In this document: positions 1 to 8,513 of the stretch, one piece after another
Numbering within the stretch: the first letter of the stretch is position 1
Layout: each line of letters begins with the position of its first letter
Source of the DNA: Ensifer adhaerens
Lineage (GTDB): Bacteria > Pseudomonadota > Alphaproteobacteria > Rhizobiales > Rhizobiaceae
Length of the DNA: 64,000 nt
Reading direction: 5' to 3'
Assembly: GCF_000697965.2 (NCBI RefSeq)
Contig: NZ_CP015880.1
Coordinates: forward strand, 1,736,001-1,800,000
Made by a program: the position numbers and the translations under genes
Notes under the pieces: model-generated
What the model saw: only the letters and a program-made list of their open reading frames with translations
Database searches by the model: none
Told to the model about the DNA's origin: nothing

Positions 1-83
1 GTGCGCCCGCCCGGCTTGCGAGACTCGCCGCAGTCGGCGAGTTTGGCAGCGGCCGGGTCAATGGCCGCAACCTTGGAGGAGCC

Positions 84-872
84 ATGGGCTTCGTTGGCGA
101 TTTCTGTGACGATGTGGCGCGGTCGATCGGCTTTCTCAGCCGCATCCCGATGCCTGCGCGTCATTTCGAAGGTTATGACGGGCGCTTGAGCCGTGCCGTG
201 CGCGCCTTCCCGTTCGCCGGCCTGGCGATCGCACTGCCATCGGCGGCCGTCGCCATGGCCCTCATGGCGCTGCAGGTGAGCTCGCTCTTTGCCGCCTTTG
301 TCGTCGTCGCCATCCAGGCGCTTGTCACCGGCGCACTGCACGAAGACGGGCTTGGCGACACGGCCGATGGCTTTGGCGGCGGTCGCGACCGCGAAGCGGC
401 GCTTGCGATCATGAAGGACAGCCGCATCGGCACCTATGCGGCCGTCGCCCTCATCCTCTCCTTCGGCCTGCGCGTCTCGGCGTTCGCCTCGATCCTGCCG
501 CTCTTTTCGCCGCTGGGCGCCGCCATGGCGATCCTTGGCGCAGCGTGCCTCAGCCGCGCCGCCATGGTCTGGCACTGGTCGTCGCTTCCGCCGGCGCGCA
601 GCAGCGGCGTCGCGGCCTCGGCTGGCGAGCCGGAACCGGCGGCCACGCGCTTCGCGCTTGCCTTCGGACTTCTTGTCGCAATGCTGCTCTTCTATCTCGC
701 GCAGGTCCCGGCGCTCGGCGTCATCGCGGCGCTCGTCGCATTCCTTGCCACGGTCAAGGGCTTCGCTCGGCTGGCGATGCGCAAGATCGGCGGACAAACG
801 GGCGACACGATCGGGGCGACGCAGCAACTGACCGAAATCGCCGTGCTCGGTGCCCTTGCGCTGACGGTTTGA
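84..872 (+). CDS. cobS: Adenosylcobinamide-GDP ribazoletransferase (cobalamin synthase)
   Basis: This integral membrane enzyme joins adenosylcobinamide-GDP to alpha-ribazole (phosphate), the last assembly step of cobalamin. The 262-residue product has the usual family length. It carries the diagnostic acidic motif at residues 83-100 (GALHEDGLGDTADGFGGG), whose Asp/Glu residues bind Mg2+, and the rest is mostly hydrophobic helices. The start is well placed: GGAGGAGCC immediately precedes the ATG. The Rhizobiaceae literature also calls this gene cobV. No other cob gene is in the window. Bases 1-83 hold only its upstream region and a small hairpin (23-42), so the operon or divergent partner lies off the left edge. 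Confidence 0.95.
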   Translation: MGFVGDFCDDVARSIGFLSRIPMPARHFEGYDGRLSRAVRAFPFAGLAIALPSAAVAMALMALQVSSLFAAFVVVAIQALVTGALHEDGLGDTADGFGGGRDREAALAIMKDSRIGTYAAVALILSFGLRVSAFASILPLFSPLGAAMAILGAACLSRAAMVWHWSSLPPARSSGVAASAGEPEPAATRFALAFGLLVAMLLFYLAQVPALGVIAALVAFLATVKGFARLAMRKIGGQTGDTIGATQQLTEIAVLGALALTV

Positions 873-907
873 AACATCGATATATCAAGGGAAAACTGAG
901 CACGCCC

Positions 908-1129
908 ATGGAATCTCCCTGCATTCTCGTCTGTTCGATCGATGACAAGACCGGCTACTGTTTCGGCTGCGGCCGTACCCGCGACGAAGTCGGACGCTGG
1001 ACGCTCTATACCGATGCCGAACGCCGCGCGATCATGAGCGCGTTGCCTGCACGGCTTGAGACCGTCGAACGCAAGCCGCGGCGCGAAACCCGACGCACGC
1101 GCATGGCGAGGGAACGCGGCGAAGCATGA
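908..1129 (+). CDS. DUF1289 family small Cys-containing protein
   Basis: A 73-residue protein that begins MESPCILVCSIDDKTGYCFGCGRT. The C-x3-C plus C-x2-C arrangement near the N-terminus is the DUF1289 signature and probably binds a metal; the tail is Arg-rich. The biochemical role is unknown. I chose the ATG at 908 because the DUF1289 motif starts there; the longer upstream reading only shadows cobS. The last bases overlap the next gene in an ATGA arrangement (1126-1129), so the two are probably translationally coupled. It lies 35 bases after cobS and is likely co-transcribed with it. Confidence 0.85.
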   Translation: MESPCILVCSIDDKTGYCFGCGRTRDEVGRWTLYTDAERRAIMSALPARLETVERKPRRETRRTRMARERGEA

Positions 1130-1827
1130 CCCGTCTTGCCATCCTGCTCTCGATCCTGGCCATCGGCCTCATCCTGCTGATCATCAACCACGACACCGGC
1201 CGCACCATGGGGCTTGCCAATGACCAGTTCGGGCAACTGGTCTCGCTCGGCGCCATCGCCACGCTGATCGGCGCCGGCATCCTGCAGAGCCGCCACCGCT
1301 TCGGCGAAGGCCTGCGTCAGATCGCCATCTGGCTCTTCGTCGTTCTGGCGCTGGTCTCGGCCTATGTCTACCGCTTCGAGTTGGAGGGCTTCGGTAACCG
1401 CCTGCTCGCCGGCCTCATCCCCGGCCGCGCCACCATCATCACTGACAGCGAGGGACAGCAGGAAGTGGTGCTGCAGAAGATGCTGAACGGTCATTTCGAG
1501 ACCACTGCGACGGTCGACGGCAAGGACATCAGCATGCTGGTCGATACCGGCGCCAGCAACATCGCGCTCACCTATGAAGATGCGGAAAAGATCGGCCTCG
1601 ACCCGGCCAACCTCAACTTTATCGTCACGGTCATGACAGCCAATGGCCGGGCCCAGGCAGCCCCCGTGATGCTTCAGGAGATCTCGATCGGCCCGATCAC
1701 CCGCCGCAACATCGGCGCAACGGTCGCAGCCAAGGGCAAGCTCGATCAGAGCCTGCTCGGCATGAGCTTCCTGTCGACGCTGGAGATGCTGCAGATGCGT
1801 ACCGACGAGCTGCGTCTGCGCGACTGA
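1126..1827 (+). CDS. TIGR02281 family retropepsin-like aspartic protease, membrane anchored
   Basis: This 233-residue protein has three N-terminal hydrophobic segments (about residues 4-21, 37-54 and 66-83) followed by a clan AA retropepsin-like domain. The catalytic motif DTGAS is at residues 140-144, preceded by a beta-rich segment ending MLVDTGAS, and the closing segment LLGMSFLSTLEM resembles the family flap and C-terminal strands. Retropepsin-like domains normally act as dimers. The membrane segments suggest the protease domain sits at the cytoplasmic membrane, probably facing the periplasm. The substrate is unknown. The start overlaps the DUF1289 stop codon (ATGA). Confidence 0.88.
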   Translation: MTRLAILLSILAIGLILLIINHDTGRTMGLANDQFGQLVSLGAIATLIGAGILQSRHRFGEGLRQIAIWLFVVLALVSAYVYRFELEGFGNRLLAGLIPGRATIITDSEGQQEVVLQKMLNGHFETTATVDGKDISMLVDTGASNIALTYEDAEKIGLDPANLNFIVTVMTANGRAQAAPVMLQEISIGPITRRNIGATVAAKGKLDQSLLGMSFLSTLEMLQMRTDELRLRD

Positions 1828-1883
1828 CCGGCATCGGCCCCGGCGCGCGGTCGTGCCACGCATAGAAGCAAGGGGAGCACGGC

Positions 1884-2573
1884 ATGGATTTCATGCGACT
1901 GCTGAAGTCGATCGAGGAACTGCTCTATGAGCTCGTCTGCTGGCTGCTGTTTTATCCGCTCACCCTGTGGCGCACGCTGCGCCACCCGCAGGCGATGATG
2001 CGCTATGCCGACGTCGAGCTCGGCGACGACCTGCCGGAGCAGTATTCGGATGCGCTGAGCCCGCCGCTTTTTCTGCTGATCACGCTGCTCTTGGCGCATG
2101 GGCTGGAGCTCGGCCTCGTCAGCCGCGCAGTTCCCTGGGCGCCGACGTCGCTGCTTGCCTCCGACTCCAACCTGCTGATGTTTCGGGCTGTCGCCTTCAG
2201 TATTCTGCCTCTGCTGATGGCCGTGAAGCTCTTGCGCAACAAGGGTGCCAAGCTGACACGCGAGACGCTGCGTCCGCCCTTCTTCAGCCAGTGCTACGTC
2301 ACGGCACCCTTCGCTTTTGCCATCAGCCTCGGTGGCCAATTGCTCTTGGCCGGGCACAACGCCTTCACCACCGTCGGCGCCGCCTTCGTGGTCGCTTCGA
2401 TCGTCTGGTACATCGTTGCCGAAACGCGCTGGTTCATGGCCGACCTCGGGCTCTCCGCCGTGCGGTCGCTCCTCCACGTCGTGGTCACGATTCTTCAGGC
2501 GCTGCTCGCGATGGCCGTCGCCAGCACGATCATCGCCTATGCCAGCGGAGCCGTGCCGGCGCTAGTACCCTGA
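1884..2573 (+). CDS. Conserved multi-pass membrane protein (Yip1-like, function unknown)
   Basis: The 229-residue product has a short amphipathic N-terminus, then roughly five hydrophobic helices in the C-terminal two thirds (LFLLITLLLAHGLELG, AVAFSILPLLMAVKLL, APFAFAISLGGQLLLA, AAFVVASIVWYIVAE, VVVTILQALLAMAVAS). The pattern resembles Yip1/YIF1-type or permease-annotated rhizobial proteins, but I see no catalytic or transport motif. The RBS AAGGGGAGCACGGC precedes the ATG. It follows the TIGR02281 protease by 56 bases on the same strand and may end that operon; the convergent ABC transporter genes begin 13 bases later. Confidence 0.75.
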   Translation: MDFMRLLKSIEELLYELVCWLLFYPLTLWRTLRHPQAMMRYADVELGDDLPEQYSDALSPPLFLLITLLLAHGLELGLVSRAVPWAPTSLLASDSNLLMFRAVAFSILPLLMAVKLLRNKGAKLTRETLRPPFFSQCYVTAPFAFAISLGGQLLLAGHNAFTTVGAAFVVASIVWYIVAETRWFMADLGLSAVRSLLHVVVTILQALLAMAVASTIIAYASGAVPALVP

Positions 2574-2586
2574 CGACCGATGGAAG

Positions 2587-3344
2587 TCAGTTACGCAGGC
2601 GGTAGCCGGTGCGGAAGATCCAGGCGAGCACCGACATGCAGACAGTCAGGAAGGCAATGATGATCACCGCGCTGAAGATCGGGTTGACGTCCGACACCTC
2701 GAAGAAGCTCCAGCGGAAACCGCTGATGAGGTACAGCACCGGGTTGAAATGGCTGACGGCCTGCCAGAAGGGCGGCAGCATCTTCACCGAATAGAAGCTG
2801 CCGCCGAGGAAGACGAGCGGCGGGATCACCAGCATGGGGATCAGGTTCAGTTGCTCGAAATCCTTGGCCCAGATGCCGATGATGAAGCCGAACAGGCTGA
2901 AGGAAATCGCCGTCAGCACGAAGAAGAAGACCATGACGAAGGGATGAGCGATCGTCAGATCGACGAAGAGCGATGCCGTCAGGAGAATGATCGTGCCGAT
3001 CATCATCCCCTTGGTCGCCGCGGCGCCGACATAGCCGAGCACGATCTCCACCATCGAGACCGGCGAGGAAAGCACCTCGTAGATCGTGCCGGTGAATTTC
3101 GGGAAATAGATGCCGAAGGACCCGTTGCCGATGCACTGGGTCAGAAGCGTCAGCATCATCAGGCCGGGCGTGATGAAGGCGCCATAGGAAACGCCGTCGA
3201 TCTCCTGGATGCGGCCGCCGATCGCCGCGCCGAAGACGATGAAATAGAGCGACGTGGAGATAACGGGCGACACCACGCTCTGCAGAAGTGTGCGGCGTGT
3301 GCGGGCCATCTCGAAGAAATAAATCGATTTGATCGCTTCGATGT

Positions 3345-3348
<4 letters not shown>
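2587..3348 (-). CDS. ABC-2 type transporter permease (YadH-like)
   Basis: A 253-residue membrane protein with the six-helix ABC2_membrane fold. It starts with an amphipathic segment ([19 protein letters not shown]) and contains the loop motif around [21 protein letters not shown] that is typical of the family. It overlaps the upstream ATPase gene by four bases (3345-3348), so the two subunits are translationally coupled. Length and motifs match YadH of E. coli. The exported substrate cannot be told from sequence; relatives export drugs, glycolipids or envelope components. Confidence 0.9.
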
Positions 3349-4271
<923 letters not shown>

Positions 4272-4327
4272 GAAAACTGATCCGGAAGGAGGGGCAGAGT
4301 CTTGAGGTCCCGCCCTATATGGGACAA

Positions 4328-4358
4328 TTCATTCCGATTTGCAGCCGGCTGGAATGAA
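4328..4358. promoter_or_regulatory. Inverted repeat upstream of the ABC exporter
   Basis: TTCATTCC (4328-4335) and GGAATGAA (4351-4358) form perfect 8-base arms around a 15-base spacer. The repeat lies between the end of the YeeE gene and the start of the YadG-like ATPase, both on the minus strand. The long spacer and the lack of a following U tract in the minus direction argue against a terminator. An operator or an mRNA 5' structure is possible. Confidence 0.3.
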
Positions 4359-4377
4359 AAAACAAGATGACTGTGCG

Positions 4378-4863
4378 TCAACGAGGCTGAGACAGTCGCG
4401 TATCGGCGCCCGCTCCGGCCGATGTCTGCCTCGGGAGCTTGCGGTCAACCAGCCGGTCATGGACCAGCATACCGGCCAGCATTGCCACCACGAAGAGGAC
4501 CGTTGCCGGCAAGCCAAGCGACAGCGAGGCGAGCGCCGGGCCCGGGCAAAGCCCGACCAACCCCCAGCCGACGCCGAAGATCGCCGAGCCGACGATCAGT
4601 CGCCGGTCGATGACCTGATTGTTGGGCAGATGAAAGGCCCCGTCGAACAGCGGATGTTTCAACCGGCGCGTCGCCAGAACTCCGAGCGCCGAAACGAAGA
4701 CAGCGCCGCCGAGCACGACGGCAAGGCTTGGGTTCCAGTTGCCGGTTATGTCAAGAAAAGCCCGCACGCGGGCCGGATCGAGCATTCCCGACAGCGAAAG
4801 ACCGAACCCGAATACGACGCCGGAGACGAGCGTCGCGGCAAGGCGGAGCAAGGCGCTGTTCAT
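4378..4863 (-). CDS. YeeE/YedE family sulfur transporter, C-terminal half protein (PmpB-like)
   Basis: This 161-residue protein has four hydrophobic segments and the half-motif GLVGLCPGPAL, whose Cys is the conserved thiol of YeeE/YedE (COG2391) sulfur-compound transporters. In full-length YeeE both halves are fused; here the partner half is the upstream gene, overlapping by four bases (4860-4863). Homologous split pairs occur in BigR/SqrR-controlled operons for sulfide or reactive sulfur handling. The C-terminal 20 residues after the last helix are polar and unconserved-looking. Confidence 0.85.
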   Translation of the reverse strand: MNSALLRLAATLVSGVVFGFGLSLSGMLDPARVRAFLDITGNWNPSLAVVLGGAVFVSALGVLATRRLKHPLFDGAFHLPNNQVIDRRLIVGSAIFGVGWGLVGLCPGPALASLSLGLPATVLFVVAMLAGMLVHDRLVDRKLPRQTSAGAGADTRLSQPR

Positions 4864-5267
4864 GCGAAGAAACCCGCAAGGAAGACCGTGACGATCGCCG
4901 CTCCCATGAAAGTGGCGACCGCGGCGATCGAGCGGCGCGACAGCCTTGCAAGCCCGACAACGCCATGACCGCTGGTGCAGCCCGAGCCCATGCGCGAACC
5001 GAAGCCCACCAGCAGGCCCCCAACCACGAGAAGCGGCCAGGAGGCCGTCACAGTCACCGACGGCCAGGCATCGAAAATGAGGCGGTACAACGCCGGTCCG
5101 GCAATCAGCCCCAGTACGAACAATGCGCCCGACGAAGCCTGTACGCCCTGCAGCAGCCGCCCTGCGATGCCACTGATGCCGGCCACCCGGCCATTGGCCA
5201 CCATCAGGATCGCCGCCGACAGGCCAATCAACAGCCCGCCTACCAGCGCATTCCCGTATTCATTCAT
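4860..5267 (-). CDS. YeeE/YedE family sulfur transporter, N-terminal half protein (PmpA-like)
   Basis: A 135-residue membrane protein with four hydrophobic helices and the conserved motif GSGCTSGHG, the thiol-bearing signature of YeeE/YedE transporters. It overlaps the ArsR-type regulator upstream (5264-5267) and the second half protein downstream (4860-4863), giving a tight three-gene operon. The usual fourth gene of such operons, a Blh/ETHE1-type persulfide dioxygenase, is absent. I infer uptake or movement of thiosulfate or another reduced sulfur species. Confidence 0.87.
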   Translation of the reverse strand: MNEYGNALVGGLLIGLSAAILMVANGRVAGISGIAGRLLQGVQASSGALFVLGLIAGPALYRLIFDAWPSVTVTASWPLLVVGGLLVGFGSRMGSGCTSGHGVVGLARLSRRSIAAVATFMGAAIVTVFLAGFFA

Positions 5268-5596
5268 GCTTTTGAACCATCCCGACAGAAAATCTGATAG
5301 AGCGAGCCGACGAGGCGCGCCACCTTGTCGTGGCTGAGCCGATAGAAAACCTGCTTGGCCTGCCGACGGGTCGCGACAATGCCGGCATCCCGCAACACCG
5401 TCAATTGCTGTGAAAGCGTGGGCTGGCGAATGCCCAGCATTTCCTCGAGCGCCGCGACAGAATGCTCGCCTTCGAGCAGCGCGCTCACGATCAGCAACCT
5501 GTTGCGGTTGGCAAGTGTCCTGAGGATTTTAGAAACTTCGGCGGCATGCACAGCCATATCGCTGCGCATCCCCGGAAATTGCATGACCGTTCCCAT
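5264..5596 (-). CDS. ArsR family repressor, BigR/SqrR-like
   Basis: A 110-residue winged-helix repressor. The core (EVSKILRTLANRNRLLIVSALLEGEHSV, the recognition segment RQPTLSQQLTVLRDAGIV, then the wing TRRQAKQVFYRL) closely resembles BigR/SqrR, the sulfide- and persulfide-sensing repressors that form an intramolecular disulfide or tetrasulfide between two Cys. Only the C-terminal Cys (in IFCRDG) is present; the position of the first Cys is Ser (LLIVSALLEGE). I chose the ATG at 5596 because AGGAGG lies five bases upstream; an in-frame extension to 5668 has no such site. It heads the operon with the YeeE pair, and an AT-rich palindrome at 5676-5699 is a likely autoregulatory operator. Confidence 0.9.
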   Translation of the reverse strand: MGTVMQFPGMRSDMAVHAAEVSKILRTLANRNRLLIVSALLEGEHSVAALEEMLGIRQPTLSQQLTVLRDAGIVATRRQAKQVFYRLSHDKVARLVGSLYQIFCRDGSKA

Positions 5597-5675
5597 TTCG
5601 TCCTCCTGTGGCGTCAAGGAGTGAGTAGGGCCCCCAATGCTTGTAGCGGCCAACCAGACACTATCCAAGATTGTT

Positions 5676-5699
5676 ATACGAAATAATATAATATCGTAT
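5676..5699. promoter_or_regulatory. Candidate operator of the BigR-like repressor
   Basis: ATACGA (5676-5681) and TCGTAT (5694-5699) are perfect outer arms of a 24-base imperfect palindrome with an AT-rich centre. It sits 80 bases upstream of the regulator start, in the promoter region. BigR-type repressors bind AT-rich palindromes in their own promoters, which fits, but the assignment is by position and symmetry only. Confidence 0.5.
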
Positions 5700-6086
5700 T
5701 ACTTATTACAAAACCAGACGAAACGGAGAGATCGGCACGGCCTCGCCAACCCGAGGTTTTCTCATATGCAGAAAAACATATAGAAAATTCAGTCTGTTAC
5801 AATTGGATCCGAAAATGCCGGGAATCGCCATATTTGGGGCAACCGTTCGGAACGCGACCCGGACGAGTAAAACCTAAAGTATAATACTACTTATTTACGG
5901 AATCAGGTCGATTTGCAGATCTTCGCCGACAGCCGGCCAGGAACGCACTCGAACGAAAGCCGGCGCAGGATTTGCTCGGCCGACCACAGCAATTACGCCC
6001 AGTTGTCACGAAACCGTGACGCTCTTCGATCAGTTTGCAACGCGCGGGCCGCAACATCGCCCTTTGATTTGCGCTCGTGATTTGCA

Positions 6087-6149
6087 GGCCGGAGCCTCCC
6101 CCTTTTGCTCCGGTCGTTGGGCCGGCCTCCCCGCCGGCCTCTTTTTTTT
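6087..6149 (+). ncRNA. Candidate small RNA 3' end with two CUCCCC-loop hairpins
   Basis: Hairpin 1 pairs 6087-6095 with 6107-6115 (GGCCGGAGC with GCTCCGGTC, one G-U pair) and exposes the loop CTCCCCCTTTT. Hairpin 2 pairs 6120-6126 with 6133-6139 (GGCCGGC with GCCGGCC) and exposes CTCCCC, followed by eight T. Loops with an anti-Shine-Dalgarno C/U-rich sequence plus a rho-independent terminator are typical of several alphaproteobacterial trans-acting sRNA families. No plus-strand gene lies upstream within reach, so the terminator needs another transcript. The 5' end is not determined; I found no convincing promoter, so only the 3' part is marked. Confidence 0.42.
6120..6149 (+). terminator. Rho-independent terminator, plus strand
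   Basis: A 7-base GC stem (6120-6126 with 6133-6139), a six-base loop and eight consecutive T (6142-6149) make a textbook terminator in the plus direction. The neighbouring genes are on the minus strand, so it ends an unannotated transcript. Confidence 0.75.
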
Positions 6150-6210
6150 GCCGGCTTCCGAGCTTCGATAGCCGGCATCTGGAAACCACAGGTGCCAACC
6201 GGCTGAACAC

Positions 6211-7446
6211 CTAATCGCAGTGCCGATAACCGGTCTTGCGCGTCCTCAGGTCGAAGTGGAAATGGTCCTTGTGGAACGGGTCGCTGCCCGGGCCGAGTAC
6301 GGTGTTGAAGTACTTGCAGCTGTCGGAACGCACGGCCTTCAGCAACGCCTTCTCGCGGAAGGCGAAGAAGCCCTTCTTGCGCACGTCGATTTCCTTGCCG
6401 TTCTTCAGCACGAACTTGCCGACATCGATGGCGTTGCCGCGCGCATGTTCCGACATCGGATTGCCGCGACGCGAATTCATCGTACGGCAGGAGTAGCCGC
6501 CAAGCGGTTTGATCGTCTTGATGCCGGACCAGTAGCGGTAGCGTGACGACGGGGCGAGTTCGTACTTCACCCACTTCGCGAAAGCCTCGGTCACCTCGCA
6601 ATTGAGCTTGACCGCCGGCTTCACACCGATGCCGCCGGACAGCCCGCTGAGTTCGATCGGATAGTCGATGCCGCAGGACGGACCGTTGCTGATGCGCGGA
6701 ATGTCGCGGAAGGTGACGCCGAGCTTTTTCAGGCGCTGGCGGCAAGCAATCTCGGAACCGGGCATCGCGCCGGTATATTCGGGCGTCGACATCGGATTGT
6801 TGGCGCGCGGCAGGAAGGCGACCTGCTGCGGCTCCTGCGTGCGCTGAAGGCGCTGCTGTTCCATGGCGCGGGCGCGCTGCGCCTGTTCGCCGGCCATCTT
6901 GTCCGGCGACAGCGGCGGCAGATCCGGGTCATAGCCAAGGTTCGCTTCGGCCGGCGCGGCGCTGTTTGCGCCGCCGAGTTGGCGCACATTCTCGTCACCA
7001 ATGCCGCCGACCACCGGCTGGCTGGCATTGCCCTCGGCAATGTCGTTGCTCTGCTCCTCCGCAAGCCCCACCACCGGCTGCTCCACGCCGAGCATCGCAT
7101 CCATGTTGACGCCCTCTTGGGGAATAGCGCTCGAGCCGGCGCTTGCCGGCTGCGCGCCCGTCGCCACCGCCTCGTCGCTATCGAGCATCGGAAGCGCGCG
7201 GCGCGTCTGCTGAGGCGCCGCGTGCTGCGGATTGGTCTGGAAGGTCGAACGCTGCGTGGCGGCCGGATAGGCGGCCACCTCCTGTGCCGGCACGGCATCG
7301 ACAGGAACCGGCCCGATCGACCCGACCCGCGCCCCGCCATCGATGCGGCCGGGCGGCGAAAGCGCGTCATCGGTCGAGCAGGTGACGAGCGAAAACGAAA
7401 GAACGAGCGCCGTCAGCGGGCGATGGAGACGAGTAACATAGGCCAT
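6211..7446 (-). CDS. Extensin-like C-terminal domain lipoprotein (LAS-type metallopeptidase fold)
   Basis: The 411-residue product starts with a lipoprotein signal (lipobox LVTC, Cys23). A long low-complexity Ala/Pro/Gln-rich linker (about 25-225) follows, then an extensin-like C-terminal domain (about 233-411). That domain carries SEHARGNAID (332-341) and HKDHFHFD (392-399), the His/Asp/His arrangement of LAS peptidases (VanY/M15 type), so peptidoglycan cleavage is plausible. Six Cys in the domain (for example 235, 258, 283, 320, 377, 410) suggest disulfides outside the cytoplasm. The family is widespread in rhizobia; the physiological role is not established. Confidence 0.87.
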   Translation of the reverse strand: MAYVTRLHRPLTALVLSFSLVTCSTDDALSPPGRIDGGARVGSIGPVPVDAVPAQEVAAYPAATQRSTFQTNPQHAAPQQTRRALPMLDSDEAVATGAQPASAGSSAIPQEGVNMDAMLGVEQPVVGLAEEQSNDIAEGNASQPVVGGIGDENVRQLGGANSAAPAEANLGYDPDLPPLSPDKMAGEQAQRARAMEQQRLQRTQEPQQVAFLPRANNPMSTPEYTGAMPGSEIACRQRLKKLGVTFRDIPRISNGPSCGIDYPIELSGLSGGIGVKPAVKLNCEVTEAFAKWVKYELAPSSRYRYWSGIKTIKPLGGYSCRTMNSRRGNPMSEHARGNAIDVGKFVLKNGKEIDVRKKGFFAFREKALLKAVRSDSCKYFNTVLGPGSDPFHKDHFHFDLRTRKTGYRHCD

Positions 7447-7773
7447 ACCGAACTGCGCCTTCCTCCAGGCGGCCCGAAAAAGACCACCGTCATCGCCCCG
7501 CTGCCCCTGCCGCCGCCACCGCGTTCAATTGGCACGCAATGGTTGCTACAGCACCTGCAATTGCTGCCTTTTGCCTGTGTCGCAAACCGGGCACAGCGGA
7601 CAAAAAGCCTGATTTGCCTGGCATTTTATTCAAATACGGTAAACGAAGGCTTGCGCGCCAACCGCTGGAAATGGGGTGTCCGCGCTGCGAATGGTCCATC
7701 CATACCGACAAAAAAAGAGCCCGCGTCCTCGTCGGACGCGGGCTCGCATGCTGAAGGCTTGATCGCTTAGGCC
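7447..7773. other. Intergenic region between Kazal lipoprotein and extensin-like genes
   Basis: 327 bases with no gene. It contains the terminator of the Kazal gene near its right end (7710-7745) and presumably the minus-strand promoter of the extensin-like gene; I could not single out promoter boxes. Confidence 0.5.
7710..7745 (-). terminator. Rho-independent terminator of the Kazal lipoprotein gene
   Basis: A perfect 12-base stem (GAGCCCGCGTCC 7717-7728 with its complement 7734-7745), a five-base loop and seven T on the minus strand (complement of 7710-7716), placed 28 bases beyond the stop codon of the Kazal gene. Confidence 0.88.
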
Positions 7774-8325
7774 TTAGCGGCACTCGCCGCGATGGACGAT
7801 CTGGAAACCGGCACCACCCGCCTCGCAGGCGTTGGAGAAGGTTTCGATGCGGCTGCCACGCTGGCCGCAGACCGGGGCATATTCGCGGGTGCAGAACTGG
7901 CCCTCGGATGGACGGTCGTCCTCCCTGCGGCATTCGCCGCGGCCGATCACCTGGAAGCCCTCGGAACGCGCCTGGCAGGCGTTCGAGAAGGTCTGCGTGC
8001 GGCGGCCGCGCTGGCCACACACCGGATTGTATTCCATCGTGCAGGCCTGCGGCTCGCGATCCGGCGGGCGATAGTCCGGACGGCACTCGCCGCGGTGGAT
8101 GACGTTGAAGCCGTCGGCGCGCGCCTGGCAGGAGTTCGGGAAGCTGCGCATACGATTGCCGCGCTCGCCACAAACCGGCGCATATTCCATCGTGCAGGCC
8201 TGCGGGCGCGTGGGCCTCGGCCCCGGCCGCGGCTCGTCGACGACGACGGTACAGGCGGAAAGAAACCCGAGCGCCAGCATCATGAGCGCGATCGGCCGGG
8301 TCAGAAGTAGTTTGAGAAGTGCCAT
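7774..8325 (-). CDS. Lipoprotein with three Kazal-type serine protease inhibitor domains
   Basis: The 183-residue protein has a lipobox (LSAC, Cys25) and a short Pro/Arg-rich spacer. Three consecutive Kazal-like repeats follow at residues 44-81, 95-132 and 145-182. Each has the same pattern: C-T-x-E-Y-x-PVCG, then FxNxCxA, then a closing RGEC, with four Cys per repeat. The repeats are near-copies, so internal duplication is clear. Kazal domains usually inhibit serine proteases; here they would sit on the outer membrane or in the periplasm. I chose the ATG at 8325 because it begins the signal peptide and has an AGAGGGG site; the reading frame runs 48 codons further upstream without support. 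It is monocistronic and ends at its own terminator. Confidence 0.85.
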   Translation of the reverse strand: MALLKLLLTRPIALMMLALGFLSACTVVVDEPRPGPRPTRPQACTMEYAPVCGERGNRMRSFPNSCQARADGFNVIHRGECRPDYRPPDREPQACTMEYNPVCGQRGRRTQTFSNACQARSEGFQVIGRGECRREDDRPSEGQFCTREYAPVCGQRGSRIETFSNACEAGGAGFQIVHRGECR

Positions 8326-8513
8326 GGTGTCCCCTCTGGTGCAGCGGCCGGCAACCGGAGCGACGCCCCGTCGAACACCTCCCGCTTCTCGCGTATCTAT
8401 CCCCGGCGGTGCTGAGGTCAAGACGGAGAATGTCTCCGTGCACGACAACCGGTGTGACGACGGCGGCACCTAAACGCGTATCCTTGCGACAGCATTGCGG
8501 CCGACCCCGAATG

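Larger units (their letters stand above)
5597..6210. other. 614-base intergenic region between the BigR-like operon and the extensin-like gene
   Basis: I see no protein gene here. The left part is AT-rich and contains the operator palindrome and the promoter of the BigR operon. An 11-base perfect palindrome AGTATAATACT (5878-5888) contains a TATAAT hexamer but has no good -35 box in either direction. The right part holds two strong hairpins and a U tract on the plus strand (6087-6149), described separately. Both flanking genes are on the minus strand, so the plus-strand terminator serves neither. Confidence 0.6.

Noticed and set aside
23..42. Hairpin ACTCGCCG/CGGCGAGT before cobS as a terminator
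   Set aside because: The stem is good but only three T follow, and the upstream gene is outside the window, so its role cannot be judged.
5878..5888. TATAAT-containing palindrome as the promoter of the candidate small RNA
   Set aside because: No acceptable -35 box occurs 16-18 bases upstream, and the distance to the hairpins is over 200 bases.
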